The notes: generated by a model from the letters alone, not told the origin. A stretch of DNA of 64,000 bases from Arbacia lixula (GCA_963669155.1 OZ022594.1:18355536-18419535), one strand, 5' to 3'; numbered from the stretch's first letter, positions 47,201-58,156 are shown. Numbers and translations: made by a program.

Positions 47201-50200
47201 ACTGAGTTATCTCATTCTAAATGAACCCATGGTGGTGAGAGGGTTAAAGACTGATTGGCCCATTTGCAAAAGTCATGAAACTCAGCAGGAATCTGCGGTA
47301 CAATAACATGTATGAAATCTCATAGTTTGAGCTTCACAAACCTTTTCAGGAAATGCGAAAAACTAACATTGTTTACATTTCAAACCTAGTGACCATAGTC
47401 TATATTCATTGTATTGTCCCTGTCAGTGCGCTATGCACCAGGCACCACCGGCATTGTTCCCATTAAAAAGCATGCATTGTGGTGCGTACCATAGCAGACA
47501 GACATATTATTTATTTGAGATTTAAGTGTCGATGGTGCGATGAAAAATCGTGAAGGGGCACATAGACAGACTAGCATTATGAACATGGACTCTCTTCAAA
47601 TGCAGGCAAAATTTGCAAGGGACCTTTTGAAATTTTGACTGCATAACAAAAAACTATGTTCATAGTGTAGGGCCCAATCAAAATGAATTGTCTGGAAAAT
47701 AAAAGTGGGCGGATATAGGGTATATCCTAACATAATGTTTCCACTGTCACACCGAACTGGCCTTTGCATAGCGAGTACAATGTAAAGATGGACACTACCC
47801 CTTTACGTTCAGAAGAATCACGGCAGTAAATGACACTTACCGAATACAACTCTCCATATTACAGGATGCGGCCTGGTAAATGGACCTGAAAGAAGAAAAG
47901 AGTATGCCTTTTATGAAGTTGTGTCAAGTTTTCCAAGAAAATGTATCTGCATAGGAATTAGTGAATCATGGGAGGGAGTACTGAATACACAACTCACGTT
48001 TTTAAATAGAACTTAAATTATCTTGCAAAGACCTCGAAAACATTTCTTTTGCAATATTTTGGGGTATATTTTTGAATGTTTTCAAAGATAAGGTGATGGG
48101 CAGGAATGGATGACAAACTAAAGACCAATTTTCCTTTGTTTTAACAACACTAGAAATGGCACTTGTATCCTTCAGCCAGATATTTGGGTCAATCCACGTG
48201 AAATCAACCAATTTTCAGACGATTTGTAACCCGACCCACTTCAATTTTCTTCAAACTCGCACCAAATGTTCCCCCAAGTGTCTGACGGAAGATTCTGAAA
48301 TATTTTGCCCCAAGGTCAAATGGTTGCTAAGATACGGCCTCCCTTAGCAACCAATGCGTGATCGAACAACTGAGTTTAAATAAAATTTGCTATTTTTGAT
48401 TGACCGCTGCAGCCAAGTTAGATGAGTTACATTGCTCATTTCCTGTAAATTGAAAGAACTTTATAGTCTTAACATGCACAATGTATTCTGGTGCCGATCG
48501 GACCACCCATTCTTACGCATGACGTCAAGGAAAATGGTGTTAAGAGTCAATGGCAATGTGTTCGGGTGCATGTTTGGGAGCTGATAACTTTAAAACTCAA
48601 TTAGTTTAGAACCCACTTTTTTGCAGATATATAGTCTTTTACTTGCTCTACCCACCTACCAAAAATTAATCAAAAAACATGCATCGTTTTCTTGTAGAGC
48701 GCCCTCAAAGTTTGATTTTTTTAAAAAGTTGCCAAGTTCAAGGTCTCAAATCACCACTCGTCCCATCGAGGATCGACACCAATTTTGGTGTGTTGATAGA
48801 CTTTTACCTATATTTTTATAGGATACCTAAACACTTTTGTGACCGAAATGTTAAATAGCTGATTTAAGCATTTGAAAATGGTTGTAAACACCCCAAAATC
48901 TTTGTAAAATGACACATTGGAGTTTAAGCGCATTTCAAATTGTGATAACTCAGAGATGAAAAGCCAAAATACAATGATATCTTCTGTGATAATAGTCTGT
49001 TATAAGTTCTAAAAGAATATATATCACAAATACTTTTGTTTTTTTGTCAATGACCTCAAAAAAGCGCCTGAAAATCACAAGAAACAATAAATCAGTCAAT
49101 TTTCCGTAACCATGGTTACCATAATGGTGTTAATGTGTGTTTACATTGATTTCTAATTGTGTGTCATTTCAGTACTAATGGTGACTTTAAGCTGATAACT
49201 GCATATCATGTTTTAATATATATTTTCTTTTAGATACACATAATATCTTAAGTCATGTTCATATCTATTGACCTTAACACCATTCTGAATGAGCTGTATA
49301 AGCCTAAAAATTAGCATATTCTCAACACCAGTGAGCTTTACATCACATTTCAAAATCATTTTCCTCTCACACAGAATGCCTGATCATGCCGATATATGCA
49401 GTATTGGTAGTTTGGAATTAGTATTTAGAGGATCTAGTATTATTTGATTTGCCTAAAATGACAATGACCTTGAAAATACACCTGGAAATCATAACAAAAG
49501 CAACAATCATTCAAATTTCCAATAATAATAGAATGTGGACACCGGCTTTGAGTTGAGTGCCATTTTAATATGAATACTGCCTTAAGTTTGATAATTGCAA
49601 ATCTGTTGCCCTTTTTATTCCATTTTGAGCTGCATATAATATTTAAAGTAAAAATAACATTGACCTTGACATAATTGTAAGATTAGTCGTAAATGTCTCC
49701 AACTGAGCATAAGTCACAACATACATGAGTTTTACACTTTTATTTGTAGCTTAAAATGGAAGAAAATGGAACATGATTAACAATTATCAGCGTTAAATTC
49801 ACTATCGATATTAAAATGACACACATTTTTTTTTATGGAAAGTCTTTGTAAAATGCCTTACAATAGAACTATTGATTTTTTTGTGATTTTCAGCTGTATT
49901 TTCATGGTCATTGTTATGTTAGATAAATTAGATAATACTAGATGCTCTAAACACTTTTTATTAAAGTATACCACCACTGCAAATATCGACAAGATCAGGT
50001 ATTCTGTTCGAGAGAAAAATGATTTTGAAATATGATGTAAAGCTCACTGGTGTTGAGAATATGCTAATTTTTAGGCTTATACAGCTCTTTCAGAATGGTG
50101 TCAAGGTCAATAGATATGAACATGACTTAAGATATTATGTGTAGCTAAAAGAAAATGTATATTAAAACATGATATGCAGTTATCAGCTTAAAGTCACCAT

Positions 50201-53200
50201 TTGTGCTGAAATGACACACAATTAGAAATCAATGTAAACACACATTAACACCATTATGGTAACCATGGTTACGGAGAATTGACTGATTTATAGTTTCTTG
50301 TGATTTTCAGGCGCTTTTTTAAGGTCAATGACAAAATAACAAAAGTATTTGTGATGTATATTCTTTTAGTACTAATAACAGACTATTATCACAGAAGATA
50401 TCATTGTATTTTGGCTTTTCATCTCTGAGTTATCACAATTTGAAATGTGCTTAAACTCCAATGTGTCATTTTACATAGATTTTGGGGTGTTTACAACCAT
50501 TTTCAAATGTTTAAATCAGCTATTTAACATTTTGGTCACAAAAGTGTGTAGGTATCCTATAAAAATATAGGTAAAAGTCTATCAACACACCAAAATTGGT
50601 GTCGATCCTCGATGGGATGAGTGGTAATTTGACACCTTGAACTTGGCAACTTTTTAAAAAAATCAAACTTTGAGGGCGCTCTACAAGAAAACAATGCATG
50701 TTTTTTGATTAATTTTTGGTAGGTGGGTAGAGCAAGTAAAAGACTATATATCTGCAAAATAGTGGGTTCTAAACTAATTGAGTTTTAAAGTTATCAGCTC
50801 CCAACCATGCACCCGAACACATTGCCATTGACGCTTAACACCATTTTCCTTGACGTCATGCGTAAGAATGGGTGGTCCGATCGGAACCAAAATACATTGT
50901 GCATGTTAAGACTATAAAGTTCTTTCAATTTACAGGAAATGAGCAATGTAACTCATCTAACTTGGCTGCAGCGGTCAATCAAAAATAGCAAATTTTATTT
51001 AAACTCAGTTGTTCGATCACGCATTGGTTGCTAAGGGAGGCCGTATCTTAGCAACCATTTGACCTTGGGGCAAAATATTTCAGAATCTTCCGTCAGACAC
51101 TTGGGGGAACATTTGGTGCGAGTTTAAAGAAAATTGAAGGGGGTCGGGTTAACACCATTGGTTGATTTGACGTGGATTGACCCATTTAGTAATATTTTTT
51201 TTTAAAATTTGGATTTTGTGATGTTATACATGTGTGAGTTGCTCTGCCATGTATTGAGTGCTGCATGATTTCATAAAGTACTCTTTTTTCTTTTTGATGA
51301 AGGAATAAATCTTTTTCATAAAGGTACAGTCATATACTAATGATGTATCAAATGTACAGGTAAAATGGTAACATGTACCCTTTTAGAAAGTTAAGATTTT
51401 CAACAACAAATATAGTACACAAGATATAGGACAGCATCTCGCACATGACATCACAAAATCAAAACCTCAAACAAATCACAACTTTCTTAAAAATTGATGT
51501 TCATAAATCCTTCACTAATATGTTTTTATTTAAAACTGACTTACACTACAGCTAAAAGGAATTGGCAAAGGGAAAGGGAAAGGGAAAGGGAAGGAGCCGC
51601 AGTTTTAAACCGTGGTATATTTTGCCCAGTTCAGCATGAAACATGCTTTTTAGGCTAATGCATCGTGTTTCATGCTGAACTGGAGAAAACATACTGCGGT
51701 GTAAAACTGCGGCTCCTTCCCTTTCTTCCCTTTCCCTTTGCCAATTCCTTTGAGCTGTAGTGTAACTGCAGGGTGGACTATCCCTTTAAAGGGAATATTC
51801 TGTACTGGGAAGACAAAAATCCTTCAAAAAGGTGATCATGAGCAATTTTCTTACCAATGGTCTTATATTCATGTATTGTCCATTTTAGAAACTTGCTGAA
51901 AGTTATTTGCCCTCAAATGATCCACATTTGGAGAAATCTGTGATTATATCATAAATCCTCATGATGTTCGGGCTGAACATTTTGAGGATTTGTGATTTAA
52001 TCACTTATTACTCCAAATGTGAATCATTTGAGGGCAAATAACTTTCAGCAAGTTTCTAAAATGGACAATACATGAATTTAAGACCATTGGCAAGAAGATT
52101 GCTCATGATCACCTTTTTGAAGGATTTTTGTCTTCCCAGTACAGTTATATTCCCTTTAAATGTGTCAAAGTACGTACCATTTGGGAATGCGAGGATACTG
52201 ATAATGAGGAAGTAGAAAGCTGCACAGCACAGGCCTCTCCATACATTGTACTCTGTACCAGTATGGGTGCTGGGCAGTCATCCAAAAAAAAAGAACAAGG
52301 ATGTATTCATGTTTAAGCAAGCATTACTTACTTATGTTTTTCACCGTAACTTTTTTGATATTGTGATCCTGAAAACAGTTATTCACGCTTGACATATGAA
52401 TGAATTAATTCATCTATTCACTTTCATCATTTGGTTGGGGGGGGGGGGGGGGGGGGGAGGTGGGGGTCATTGCAAAAATACACATAAGGAATATGCAATT
52501 CAAATATCAAATATATTTCATCATGTCATTGTTGCAAAATGGATTTAACAATGAATTGTAAACTAAAATAATACAAATTCAAAACTCATGGCCATAGAAC
52601 TTACATTGTATATATTTGTCATCATATTCACAGAAGAATTTGGGAAAATTCTTTGAGAAATAGACGATACCAAACTCAAGTCATATATTTTCCAAATTTC
52701 CAATGACAGTATTGCTATATAACGGGTAACCGCATTCCCACTTCAATACAGCTCTGTTAGTGTTACATCGGACCTGGCCCACTAGCTCGTGCTGCCAGCA
52801 GCGTGTGTCCGCAACCAATGAAACTTGCGGGATTTATCTAATATTTCATTCTTTTCCTTGTAAATATGTTGATTAATAGGATATATTAAGAGGCTACAAA
52901 AATAACAAAGATGACACAAAAAGAACTCTTCCAAATCAATTTTGTAAAGATAAAAAATTAATGTTTTAAACTTTCATGAAGTAATTGGAAATCAAGAGTG
53001 AGCAAACAATAAAGCCAAGGTCAAGATTACAAGAGCGAGAAGAAAAGTGGTGTGAATTGGCCGTTGTGTGACACAAAATTATATCACACTAATTCACAGA
53101 ATAACCCTGATAGGCTTTGTTGATTAAAAACCCATGGCCATGTTCATAAAAGGCCTAGCTTTACACACCATTGGCCATTGACCATGATTTGCCGAGTACG

Positions 53201-53529
53201 GTGAGCTCAGCTCAACGCTCATCGTCCATTCGCCCGACACTACCCCGGTGGCATACACTCATTTACCGCAGCAATTTACACTACACCACACAAGACACAC
53301 ACAGCAGCCAGCGCCTAGCCCATGCCCAGGCGGCCGAAGGAAGCAGGCCACACCTAACTTACTTCGTAAAAGCGAAGTAAAATGTCCCGATCACAGCAAC
53401 CAAAAGCAGCGTCAAAGTATGGGGCTTGTAGAAAAATTCTAGGGTGATGTCCTCCACTTCTTGCTCGTTGATGAAGCGAAAATGATCGCTCACTTCGGAG
53501 CTTGAACGTTTGTGTCCTCTTCGAGCCAT
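34969..53529 (-). CDS. PTDSS1: Phosphatidylserine synthase 1
   Basis: Thirteen minus-strand exons, 5' to 3': 53529-53363, 52269-52178, 47885-47841, 47108-46990, 43905-43747, 43028-42877, 42266-42207, 40521-40440, 39616-39504, 38776-38711, 37357-37258, 36079-36017, 35118-34969 (stop TAG). All have GT..AG, phases agree, and the sum is 1368 bp (455 aa; human is 473). The enzyme exchanges serine for the choline of phosphatidylcholine in the ER. Family words: [10 protein letters not shown] and F-F-Y-K-P-H-T (exon 1), G-P-F-T-R-P-H-P (2/3), E-Y-A-V-N-C (5), P-N-F-A-E-C-W-W-D (6), L-Q-F-T-P-A-S (7), L-N-I-F-F-L-K (9), C-K-R-V-G-T-Q (10). Many membrane helices and a basic Ser/Pro-rich C-tail. Start: ATG 53529-53527 has the better context (A at -3, G at +4); an in-frame ATG at 53550 would add seven residues. 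Exon 13 is the least conserved and rests on phase and the AG. Confidence 0.95.
36465..36720 (+). repeat. tRNA-derived SINE
   Basis: A-box-like 'tggtgcagtgttgagagc' and a degraded B box 'cggttcagagc' are followed by 'ggtattttgctcatgtttgtctctctcaacccaggtgta', a body I recall from tRNA-derived SINEs of marine deuterostomes. Lies in PTDSS1 intron 11 region beside a MITE. Confidence 0.5.
36739..37200. mobile_element. MITE with 'cccctttcatat' ends
   Basis: 462 bp with inverted tips 'cccctttcatattgagagccgaagtggagttactcc' and its near-complement at 37163-37200; 'ggagttactcc' recurs several times inside. It ends 58 bp from the PTDSS1 exon at 37258. Confidence 0.75.
37905..38146. mobile_element. MITE with 'gccatttggtccaatcc' ends
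   Basis: Inverted ends 'atttgccatttggtccaatcctagttggtccactcgccatttggtct' and 'agacgaaatggtgagtggaccaactgggattggaccaaatggcaat'. The loop carries a short TTAGGG-like stretch. Confidence 0.7.
38303..38666. mobile_element. Palindromic MITE, family A (copy 2)
   Basis: TTAA at 38299-38302 and 38667-38670; tips 'agggcatatagtgtactggg' and inverted 'cagtacagtatatgccct'. Its right end is 40 bp from PTDSS1 exon 10, on the donor side. Confidence 0.85.
38798..38957. mobile_element. MITE with 'gggccccattgcataa' ends
   Basis: 160 bp; ends 'gggccccattgcataaaacttaccattgatgg' and inverted 'gtaaatgttatgcaatggggccc'. Its left tip is 18 bp upstream (minus strand) of the exon 10 acceptor. Confidence 0.8.
39902..40225. 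repeat. Dispersed repeat family H (copy 1)
   Basis: 'ttgaatattttggtgcatctcccatattacaagagtttacac' and 'cttaggcctagaagtcctaaattttgatgtgaacacatttacag' are shared in the same order with 61405-61705. About 310 bp, noncoding. Confidence 0.75.
40277..40372 (+). repeat. G-run cluster
   Basis: About 95 bp of G runs of 3-7 separated by one or two bases ('gggggagggggg', 'gacggggga'), in the intron between PTDSS1 exons 8 and 9. Could form G-quadruplexes on the plus (non-template) strand. Confidence 0.7.
40825..41804. mobile_element. MITE with 'aggtacatcttcattagccc' ends and a nested TTAA element
   Basis: Outer inverted ends 'aaggtgcgtctccattagcccgatcag' and 'attgggctaatgaagatgtacct'. The right arm is rich in 'agctagctattt'. 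At 40891-41418 lies a second inverted pair, TTAAAGATTGTCCGTCCC and GGGACGGGCTGTCTTTAA, so a TTAA-target element inserted inside the first. Confidence 0.65.
41890..42097. mobile_element. MITE with 'ctgtatacgccatatatttt' ends
   Basis: 208 bp; ends 'ctgtatacgccatatattttgcg' and inverted 'cgaaatatatggcgtatacag', with several 'cgcaaattt' words inside. 110 bp from PTDSS1 exon 7. Confidence 0.75.
42515..42868. mobile_element. Palindromic MITE, family B (copy 3, truncated)
   Basis: Core words 'gcgaggtgctctcccatatgttgtgtac' and 'acacaacatgtggagatcacc' with the right arm ending 'actcatcctcagggttt', but without the TTAA tips. Its right arm stops within a few bases of the PTDSS1 exon 6 donor (42871-42876). 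Confidence 0.7.
43054..43246. mobile_element. Solo terminal segment of the Penelope-like element
   Basis: Highly similar to 18760-18946 ('attggaccattta.gagca.atttcagttagtgcgctgcactgaccatag', 'cgcacgaaacgt.gtgatcttttcgatt') without any coding part. Directly followed by a SINE-tail segment at 43265-43345. Confidence 0.8.
43265..43345 (+). repeat. SINE tail segment
   Basis: 'ctcatttacaggatggagcatgctatccttacta.tgggtgtatgcc' matches 46312-46378, where it follows a tRNA-like head. Here the head is missing. Confidence 0.6.
43910..44630. repeat. (GA)n, (GGGA)n and (GT)n tract
   Basis: About 720 bp of simple repeats beginning a few bases upstream (minus strand) of the PTDSS1 exon 5 acceptor. The 274-codon Ser/Leu frame over it is an artefact. 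Confidence 0.95.
44998..46600. mobile_element. hAT-like element without transposase
   Basis: Ends 'cagggctcgacaaa' and, inverted, 'ttttgtagagccctg'. Both sides are flanked by TGATGATG, an 8-bp duplication as expected for hAT, though trivially explained by the (GAT)n target. Near both ends the word 'gggcaag' is repeated in both orientations. 1.6 kb, no transposase frame; a SINE lies inside. Confidence 0.65.
46211..46380 (+). repeat. tRNA-derived SINE with Thr-like head
   Basis: A-box-like 'tggttaagtcgct' and B box 'ggttcaaatcc'. The head folds as a tRNA: acceptor GAACTAG/CTGGTTC, anticodon arm GCTGC-CCGGTAA-GCAGT (anticodon GGT) and T arm GCAGG/CCTGT. The linker before the D arm is 5 instead of 2 nt and there is an unrelated 3' tail shared with 43265-43345, so this is a SINE rather than a tRNA gene. 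Confidence 0.6.
46742..46980. repeat. (GAT)n and (GAG)n microsatellite
   Basis: Ends 10 bp from the PTDSS1 exon 4 donor (minus strand). Confidence 0.95.
47245..47420. repeat. Dispersed repeat related (inverted) to 29335-29760
   Basis: 'cccatttgcaaaagtcatgaaactc' and 'agtgaccatagtctatattcat' match the complement of the copy at 29.3-29.8 kb. Confidence 0.5.
48186..51183. mobile_element. Giant foldback element (2998 bp, arms about 1.4 kb)
   Basis: Tips 'gggtcaatccacgtgaaatcaacc' and inverted 'ggttgatttgacgtggattgaccc', each flanked by ATTT (48182-48185 and 51184-51187), a 4-bp target duplication. Nearly every word of the left arm recurs inverted in the right arm, e.g. 'gttgctaagatacggcctccc' (left) and 'ggaggccgtatcttagcaac' (right), down to about 49.55 and 49.80 kb. 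The 66-codon frames at 48621-48821 (+) and 50557-50757 (-) are mirror images of each other. No transposase. Lies in PTDSS1 intron 2. Confidence 0.85.
51190..51785. mobile_element. Family B MITE remnant (copy 4) interrupted by a family C MITE
   Basis: The left tip is missing beside the foldback element. The core ('ttgtgatgttatacatgtgtgag...') and right arm are present and end 'gggtggactatccctttaa'. The right arm is split by the family C element. Confidence 0.7.
51543..51763. mobile_element. Palindromic MITE, family C (copy 1)
   Basis: TA-flanked; tips 'cactacagctaaaaggaattggc' and inverted 'gccaattcctttgagctgtagtg'. Arms carry 'gccgcagttttaaaccg' and 'gttcagcatgaaaca' with their complements. 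TA duplication suggests a Tc1/mariner-type source. Confidence 0.75.
51790..52155. mobile_element. Palindromic MITE, family A (copy 3)
   Basis: TTAA at 51786-51789 and 52156-52159. The left TTAA is also the right boundary of the family B copy. Its right TTAA is 12 bp from the PTDSS1 exon 2 donor (52172-52177). Confidence 0.85.
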
Positions 53530-53904
53530 ATTTCTAACGTCAGTGTACATCTCTGTATATATGCAACCACTGCACTGTAATTAAAACTCATGTGAAGGCC
53601 AAGGAATGATAAAACCTATACCAGCACTAGCTGGCGTGCACGCGTGCCGCTTGAAAATAGCCGTGCTCGGTTCGGATACATGTGTTGGCCTTGGCGTGAT
53701 AATTCCATGTGTAAACTGAACCGCCGCACGTGTTTTTTTTTTGTACAAAGGGCGGATAGGCATAATTTACGATGTTCTTGTGAAAACAGCTCCACATAAA
53801 TAGGCGTGATAAGACTCGGGATGTACGGTCCCGTTTGAAAAGATAACGATTACGTAATATTCTAAGGATCACTCATGACTCATAAATGTTTTTGTTCACT
53901 TCAA

Positions 53905-54336
53905 GGTGCTATAAGAAATAAAATGAAAGCAACATAATAGTTAAGGATTATAGGAGATTCGTCAAAGGATAAGAAACATGATTTTTATAATGTTTAATTT
54001 TGTGATCGTGAGATGCTCTTAATTGCACAATGTGTTTTTTCTTTTTCTGTTTTTTCGATGACGGAATATCTTTTCTAGGTATGTGTGTATGTGTGAAAAC
54101 ATGTATCTATAATAATGGAGAGGTTTAATGTTACATATCCTATTGAGAAAATGGAACTTTAAAACAAATTACTACACAACTTGGAACAGACTATATAGGG
54201 CGCAAACATGACAAAATCAAGAATTTGAAAATTCATAATCCTTTGACAGCTTTTTGTGATCAAACCTCCACCAATTAGTATCTTTCATGTTTTCGCTATT
54301 ATTAAATCTTACTCAACTTCAGTGCTGACTTTCCCT
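53905..54336. mobile_element. Palindromic MITE, family B (copy 5, diverged)
   Basis: Right arm ends 'gactttccctttaa' at TTAA 54337-54340; the left arm is weakly recognisable. Lies 0.4 kb upstream of the PTDSS1 start. Confidence 0.55.
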
Positions 54337-54565
54337 TTAAGTTGGCCGGCACCTAAACCCAATAGGCCTATTTACATGCAGGCTTTTATTTATGACTCAT
54401 TAATCGATCAACTGACAAACTAATATGACGTTTCTTTCAAAAGATTTGAATGTTTTGCAGATACAATAGATATAATTTTTGTTTTGCTGTAACTCTCCAT
54501 AGTAGTAATATTGATTGATCAATCTGTTCGAATATAAACAAAGGAAAGAGGAGCATATGGGACTT

Positions 54566-54628
54566 AAACCTGTGATGGACTGCTTGCCGGGCAGCGATAG
54601 TATCCACCAGGCTATCCACTTGGCTTAA
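54566..54628 (-). repeat. tRNA-like SINE head
   Basis: On the minus strand 'agtggatagcctggtgg' (A-box-like), 'tcgctgcccggcaagcagt' and B box 'ggtttaagtcc' match the head of the SINE at 46211-46280. Confidence 0.5.
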
Positions 54629-54660
54629 GATTATGACACGATACTGAGGAAATAGTACCT

Positions 54661-54889
54661 ACACTACAGCTCAAAGGAATTGGCATCGGGTAAAAGGAAA
54701 GTGAAGAATGGGAAGGAACCATAGTTTTGAACTGCGGTATATTGTCCAGTTCAGCATGAAACATGATGCTTTTGAGGCTGATGCATCGTGTTTCATGCTA
54801 AACTGGACAAAATATATACCACAGTTCAAAACTGCGGCTCCTTCCCTTTCCCTTTCCCTAAGCAAATTCCTTTGAGCTGTTGTGTAAAT
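54661..54889. mobile_element. Palindromic MITE, family C (copy 2)
   Basis: Same tips and arms as 51543-51763 ('cactacagctcaaaggaattggc' and 'gagctgttgtg'), TA at the edges. Confidence 0.75.
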
Positions 54890-54892
54890 GCC

Positions 54893-55534
54893 TCTATTTC
54901 CTTTGTATACATGTACTTGTATGCATGATTCTCTAATAGGACAAGTGTTTATTAAAAGCAGTGAATGTCTTTGTGGAGAGACAATAGAAAATTGTATTGA
55001 ACAATCAATATTATTAATACATGTATGGAGAGTAACAGGACAACAAATGTTTTGTTTGCACCAAGTACTCACACAATGATAACACTTCAATAAAAACTCC
55101 ACTGTAACACAATTTGTCTCGAATTCACCATAAGTATATAATTCAGAACTTATTATTGTTATACCTGTTGATACAATTGAATACATCAACAACATAATAG
55201 TTATGATTAAACAAAATACACTCCCAAATGTTCCAAACTAAACACCATAATTTTATTCATAAAAAAGAAGATATATTGCACATATGTATTAATCTTATCA
55301 TCTTTTTCACATACTGTCAGCATTAAGCAAGGACTTCAGTTTAAATGTAGATCCACTAAGATCAATAGAGATAGTGAAACATGCTGTGCAAACCACCTCT
55401 ATAGAAAGACCCCATATTCTGGATTCCCTTGAACAATGTCTCTCATTGAAACCTTTACATAAAGACCATATGCTTAGAAAGACTACCTTTCTTGTCTACC
55501 TTGAACAGTCTTAATATACAAATTTCATTGTACA
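54893..55534. other. Intergenic AT-rich DNA
   Basis: Nothing recognisable. Short frames only, no exon or RNA signatures. Confidence 0.3.
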
Positions 55535-55690
55535 ATCAAACCTGTCTTAGTGGCCACCTGTCTATAGCAGCCAACCTGTCTATAGTGGCCACTAAAATAA
55601 TTCCCGGGGAGAGAGATCATGTGTCAAAGAACCTGCCTGTAGCAGCCACCTGTGTCCCTTGGGTGGCCACTATAGACAGGTTTCACTGTA
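55535..55690. mobile_element. MITE with 'caatcaaacctgtct' ends
   Basis: Ends 'acaatcaaacctgtcttagtggcc' and inverted 'ggccactatagacaggtttcactgt', with 'cctgtctatag.ggccac' repeated inside. Confidence 0.65.
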
Positions 55691-56050
55691 GATAGATAGA
55701 AGGAAAGATAGATAGATAGATACATTTAGATAGAAATATCTGAAATAAAAAAATACCCAGTATCCATAAAATCTAATGATGAGACATCCTATGTTTGCTT
55801 CAAACTTTGCATCAAACCAGTTACATTACATACACTAGAATATTGGACAAAATGCACATGTCATTAACAACTATTGGTATTTAGGGAAGTACTGATCTCA
55901 GGCTACAAGCATGAATAATGAACCAGCAAGGAAGATAATGCAGGTGTTTCACTTAGTTGGATCATTTTTGCAACACACAACCATTATCCCATTTCAGCAT
56001 AAATGTCAAGTACGAAACATTCATTCTCTACTAAGTTTTCCTTACATTGA

Positions 56051-56532
56051 AGGGTAAGTTTACCTTGAAAATATTTTGGTTTCAATAAAAGGACACACAT
56101 GAAAGCAAAGGTTTGACGAAAATCGGTCAAAGGAAAGAAAGTTGTTTGATTTTAAAGTCTTGATTTTGTGACGTCACATGCGAGGTGCTCTCCCATATGT
56201 TGTGGACTACTTTTTCCATAAAGTGCCCTTTTTTATGTTCTTTGATGATGGAATTCATTCTTTTCATAGTGATATGTGTGTAAAAACATGTGTTTACTGA
56301 TATATCAAATGCACAGGTGAAATGATAAATATCCTTTTGAGAAAATGGAAATTTTCCAAAATTGTACACAACATATGGGAGAGCACCTCGCACATGACAT
56401 CACAAAATCAAAACTGTAAAATCAAATAACTTTCTTTTCCCTTGACTGATTTCCATCAAACTTTCACTAATATATATCTGTCATGTGACTCCTTTTATTG
56501 AAACCAAAATAATTTCAGGGTGAAATATCCCT
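56051..56532. mobile_element. Palindromic MITE, family B (copy 6)
   Basis: Left boundary TTGA (decayed TTAA), right TTAA 56533-56536. Arms include 'gaggtgctctcccatatgttgtg' and 'acacaacatatgggagagcacctcgca'. Confidence 0.8.
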
Positions 56533-56889
56533 TTAACATTCAACATCAATTAATCCAACTTCTTAACAAAAGTTTAAATATGGTCTTACGCTTTTAATTT
56601 CAATTTCAGCCCATGATATATATCAACATAAGTCCTGAAATTAAGTTTTTAATAAAAATATGATTTTGTAAGTAATGAATGTTATATCCCAGCCAGCAAT
56701 GGCATGTCGTTTTAGTCAAGGATATTTTTAATCACATGACATGCTTTCTGCCAAGCCTAGCTTGATAAGTTGAAGAGGAAGGATGTAATCACGGAAATAC
56801 CATTGATAAATTGCAGAAAGATTTATTTCATTTTTTGTGCATAATGTGAGGCCTGCACAAAGACTGAAATACCTCTGCAGTCAGCTTAA

Positions 56890-57469
56890 AGGGAAAGTCT
56901 ACCCTGAAGTCAAATGGTTTTAAAAGCAAATCAGAAAAATCAAAGCAAAATATTGAAGGTTTTGACGAAAATGCTTCAAAGCAGTTAAAGATGTTATGAC
57001 TATTGAAAGTCTTAATTTTGGGATGTTGTGTGCGATATGCGCTCCCATATGTTGTGTGCTGTATAATTCTATCAATTGCTCTTTCCTGTTTTCGGTGATA
57101 GAATAAATCTATTCCAGAGAAGTATGTGTGTTAAACAATGTGTCCAATGATGTATTAAATGCACAGGTAAAATGCTATACAGGTGTATATCCTTTTGAGA
57201 AAATGGACATTAAAACAAAATTAGTAGACAACATATGGGAGAGCAGCTTGTGTGTGACATTACACAATTAAAAGTTCAACAAATCATAATTCTCTTATTC
57301 TTTGACAGATTTTCATCAAACCGTCACGAAAATGTTTCTTTATATTTTCTGCTTCTGATAACCTCCTTATTCTTTGATGACAGATTTTCAGTAAACCTTC
57401 ACTAATATGTTTCTTTATTTTTTTTCTGCTTCTCTACAAACCAACATCACTTCAGGGTGGACTTTCCCT
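56890..57469. mobile_element. Palindromic MITE, family B (copy 7)
   Basis: TTAA at 56886-56889 and 57470-57473. Tips 'agggaaagtctaccctgaag' and inverted 'cttcagggtggactttccct'. A 50-bp internal stretch ('ttctttgacagattttcatcaaacc') is duplicated at the right arm. Confidence 0.8.
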
Positions 57470-57616
57470 TTAATACGGTCCCCCTGCTGTTTCCTGACCT
57501 TGGCCTAATACTGGTTTTACAGTCATTGCTACTTGAATGCAATCTTTAGCAAGGCTGACTAAATACTGGTAGTTGAAAACATAGCTGATGTTCTTTATCA
57601 AAGGCATTCATTAATA

Positions 57617-58062
57617 CCCTAGTCACACTAGAGGCGGAATAAGCCGGAATGCCGTTGAAATGAAAATTCTTGGCACATTCCTGGATATTCGAAGTACATT
57701 AAAAAAATTCTGACTGCATTCCAAATATTTGGGTCCATTCTTGTGTCTGGCCCCAAAGTTTTGCTCATGCTCAAAACTTTTGAGGTGCATTCGAACTGGA
57801 AAAATATCAAACGCCATTCAAAGAACAGTTCAATGACGACATTTCAACAACATTCAAAACGTTCTGATCGCATTCATGGGAGAATCAAATCGCATGAAAG
57901 CATGGCTAGATGTTGCTGCAACGTCAGTCAGCATTGAGGAGTCAGTGAGGAGCATTGAGGTCATGCCGCATTCGAACGGCATTTTTACATATTAAGATCA
58001 ATTCAAAATTCCCTGGCTGGTTCTGCTTGATTCCTGCTGATTCCGAATAAGTGTGACAGGGG
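57617..58062. mobile_element. MITE with 'ccctagtcacac' ends
   Basis: Flanked by TA; ends 'ccctagtcacactagaggcggaa' and inverted 'ttccgaataagtgtgacagggg'. The inside is rich in 'cattc' and 'gaatg' words. 446 bp. Confidence 0.7.
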
Positions 58063-58156
58063 TACCATGGATATGCAATCTTATGCAAGCTACACAAATA
58101 TAGAAAACATTTGGTTCAGCAATAATTCATTAGACCACAGCCACTTTAAGTTGAAG

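Noticed and set aside
48621..50757. Mirror-image 66-codon frames as a conserved small protein
   Set aside because: They are the two arms of one palindrome, so their similarity reflects DNA duplication, not selection on protein.
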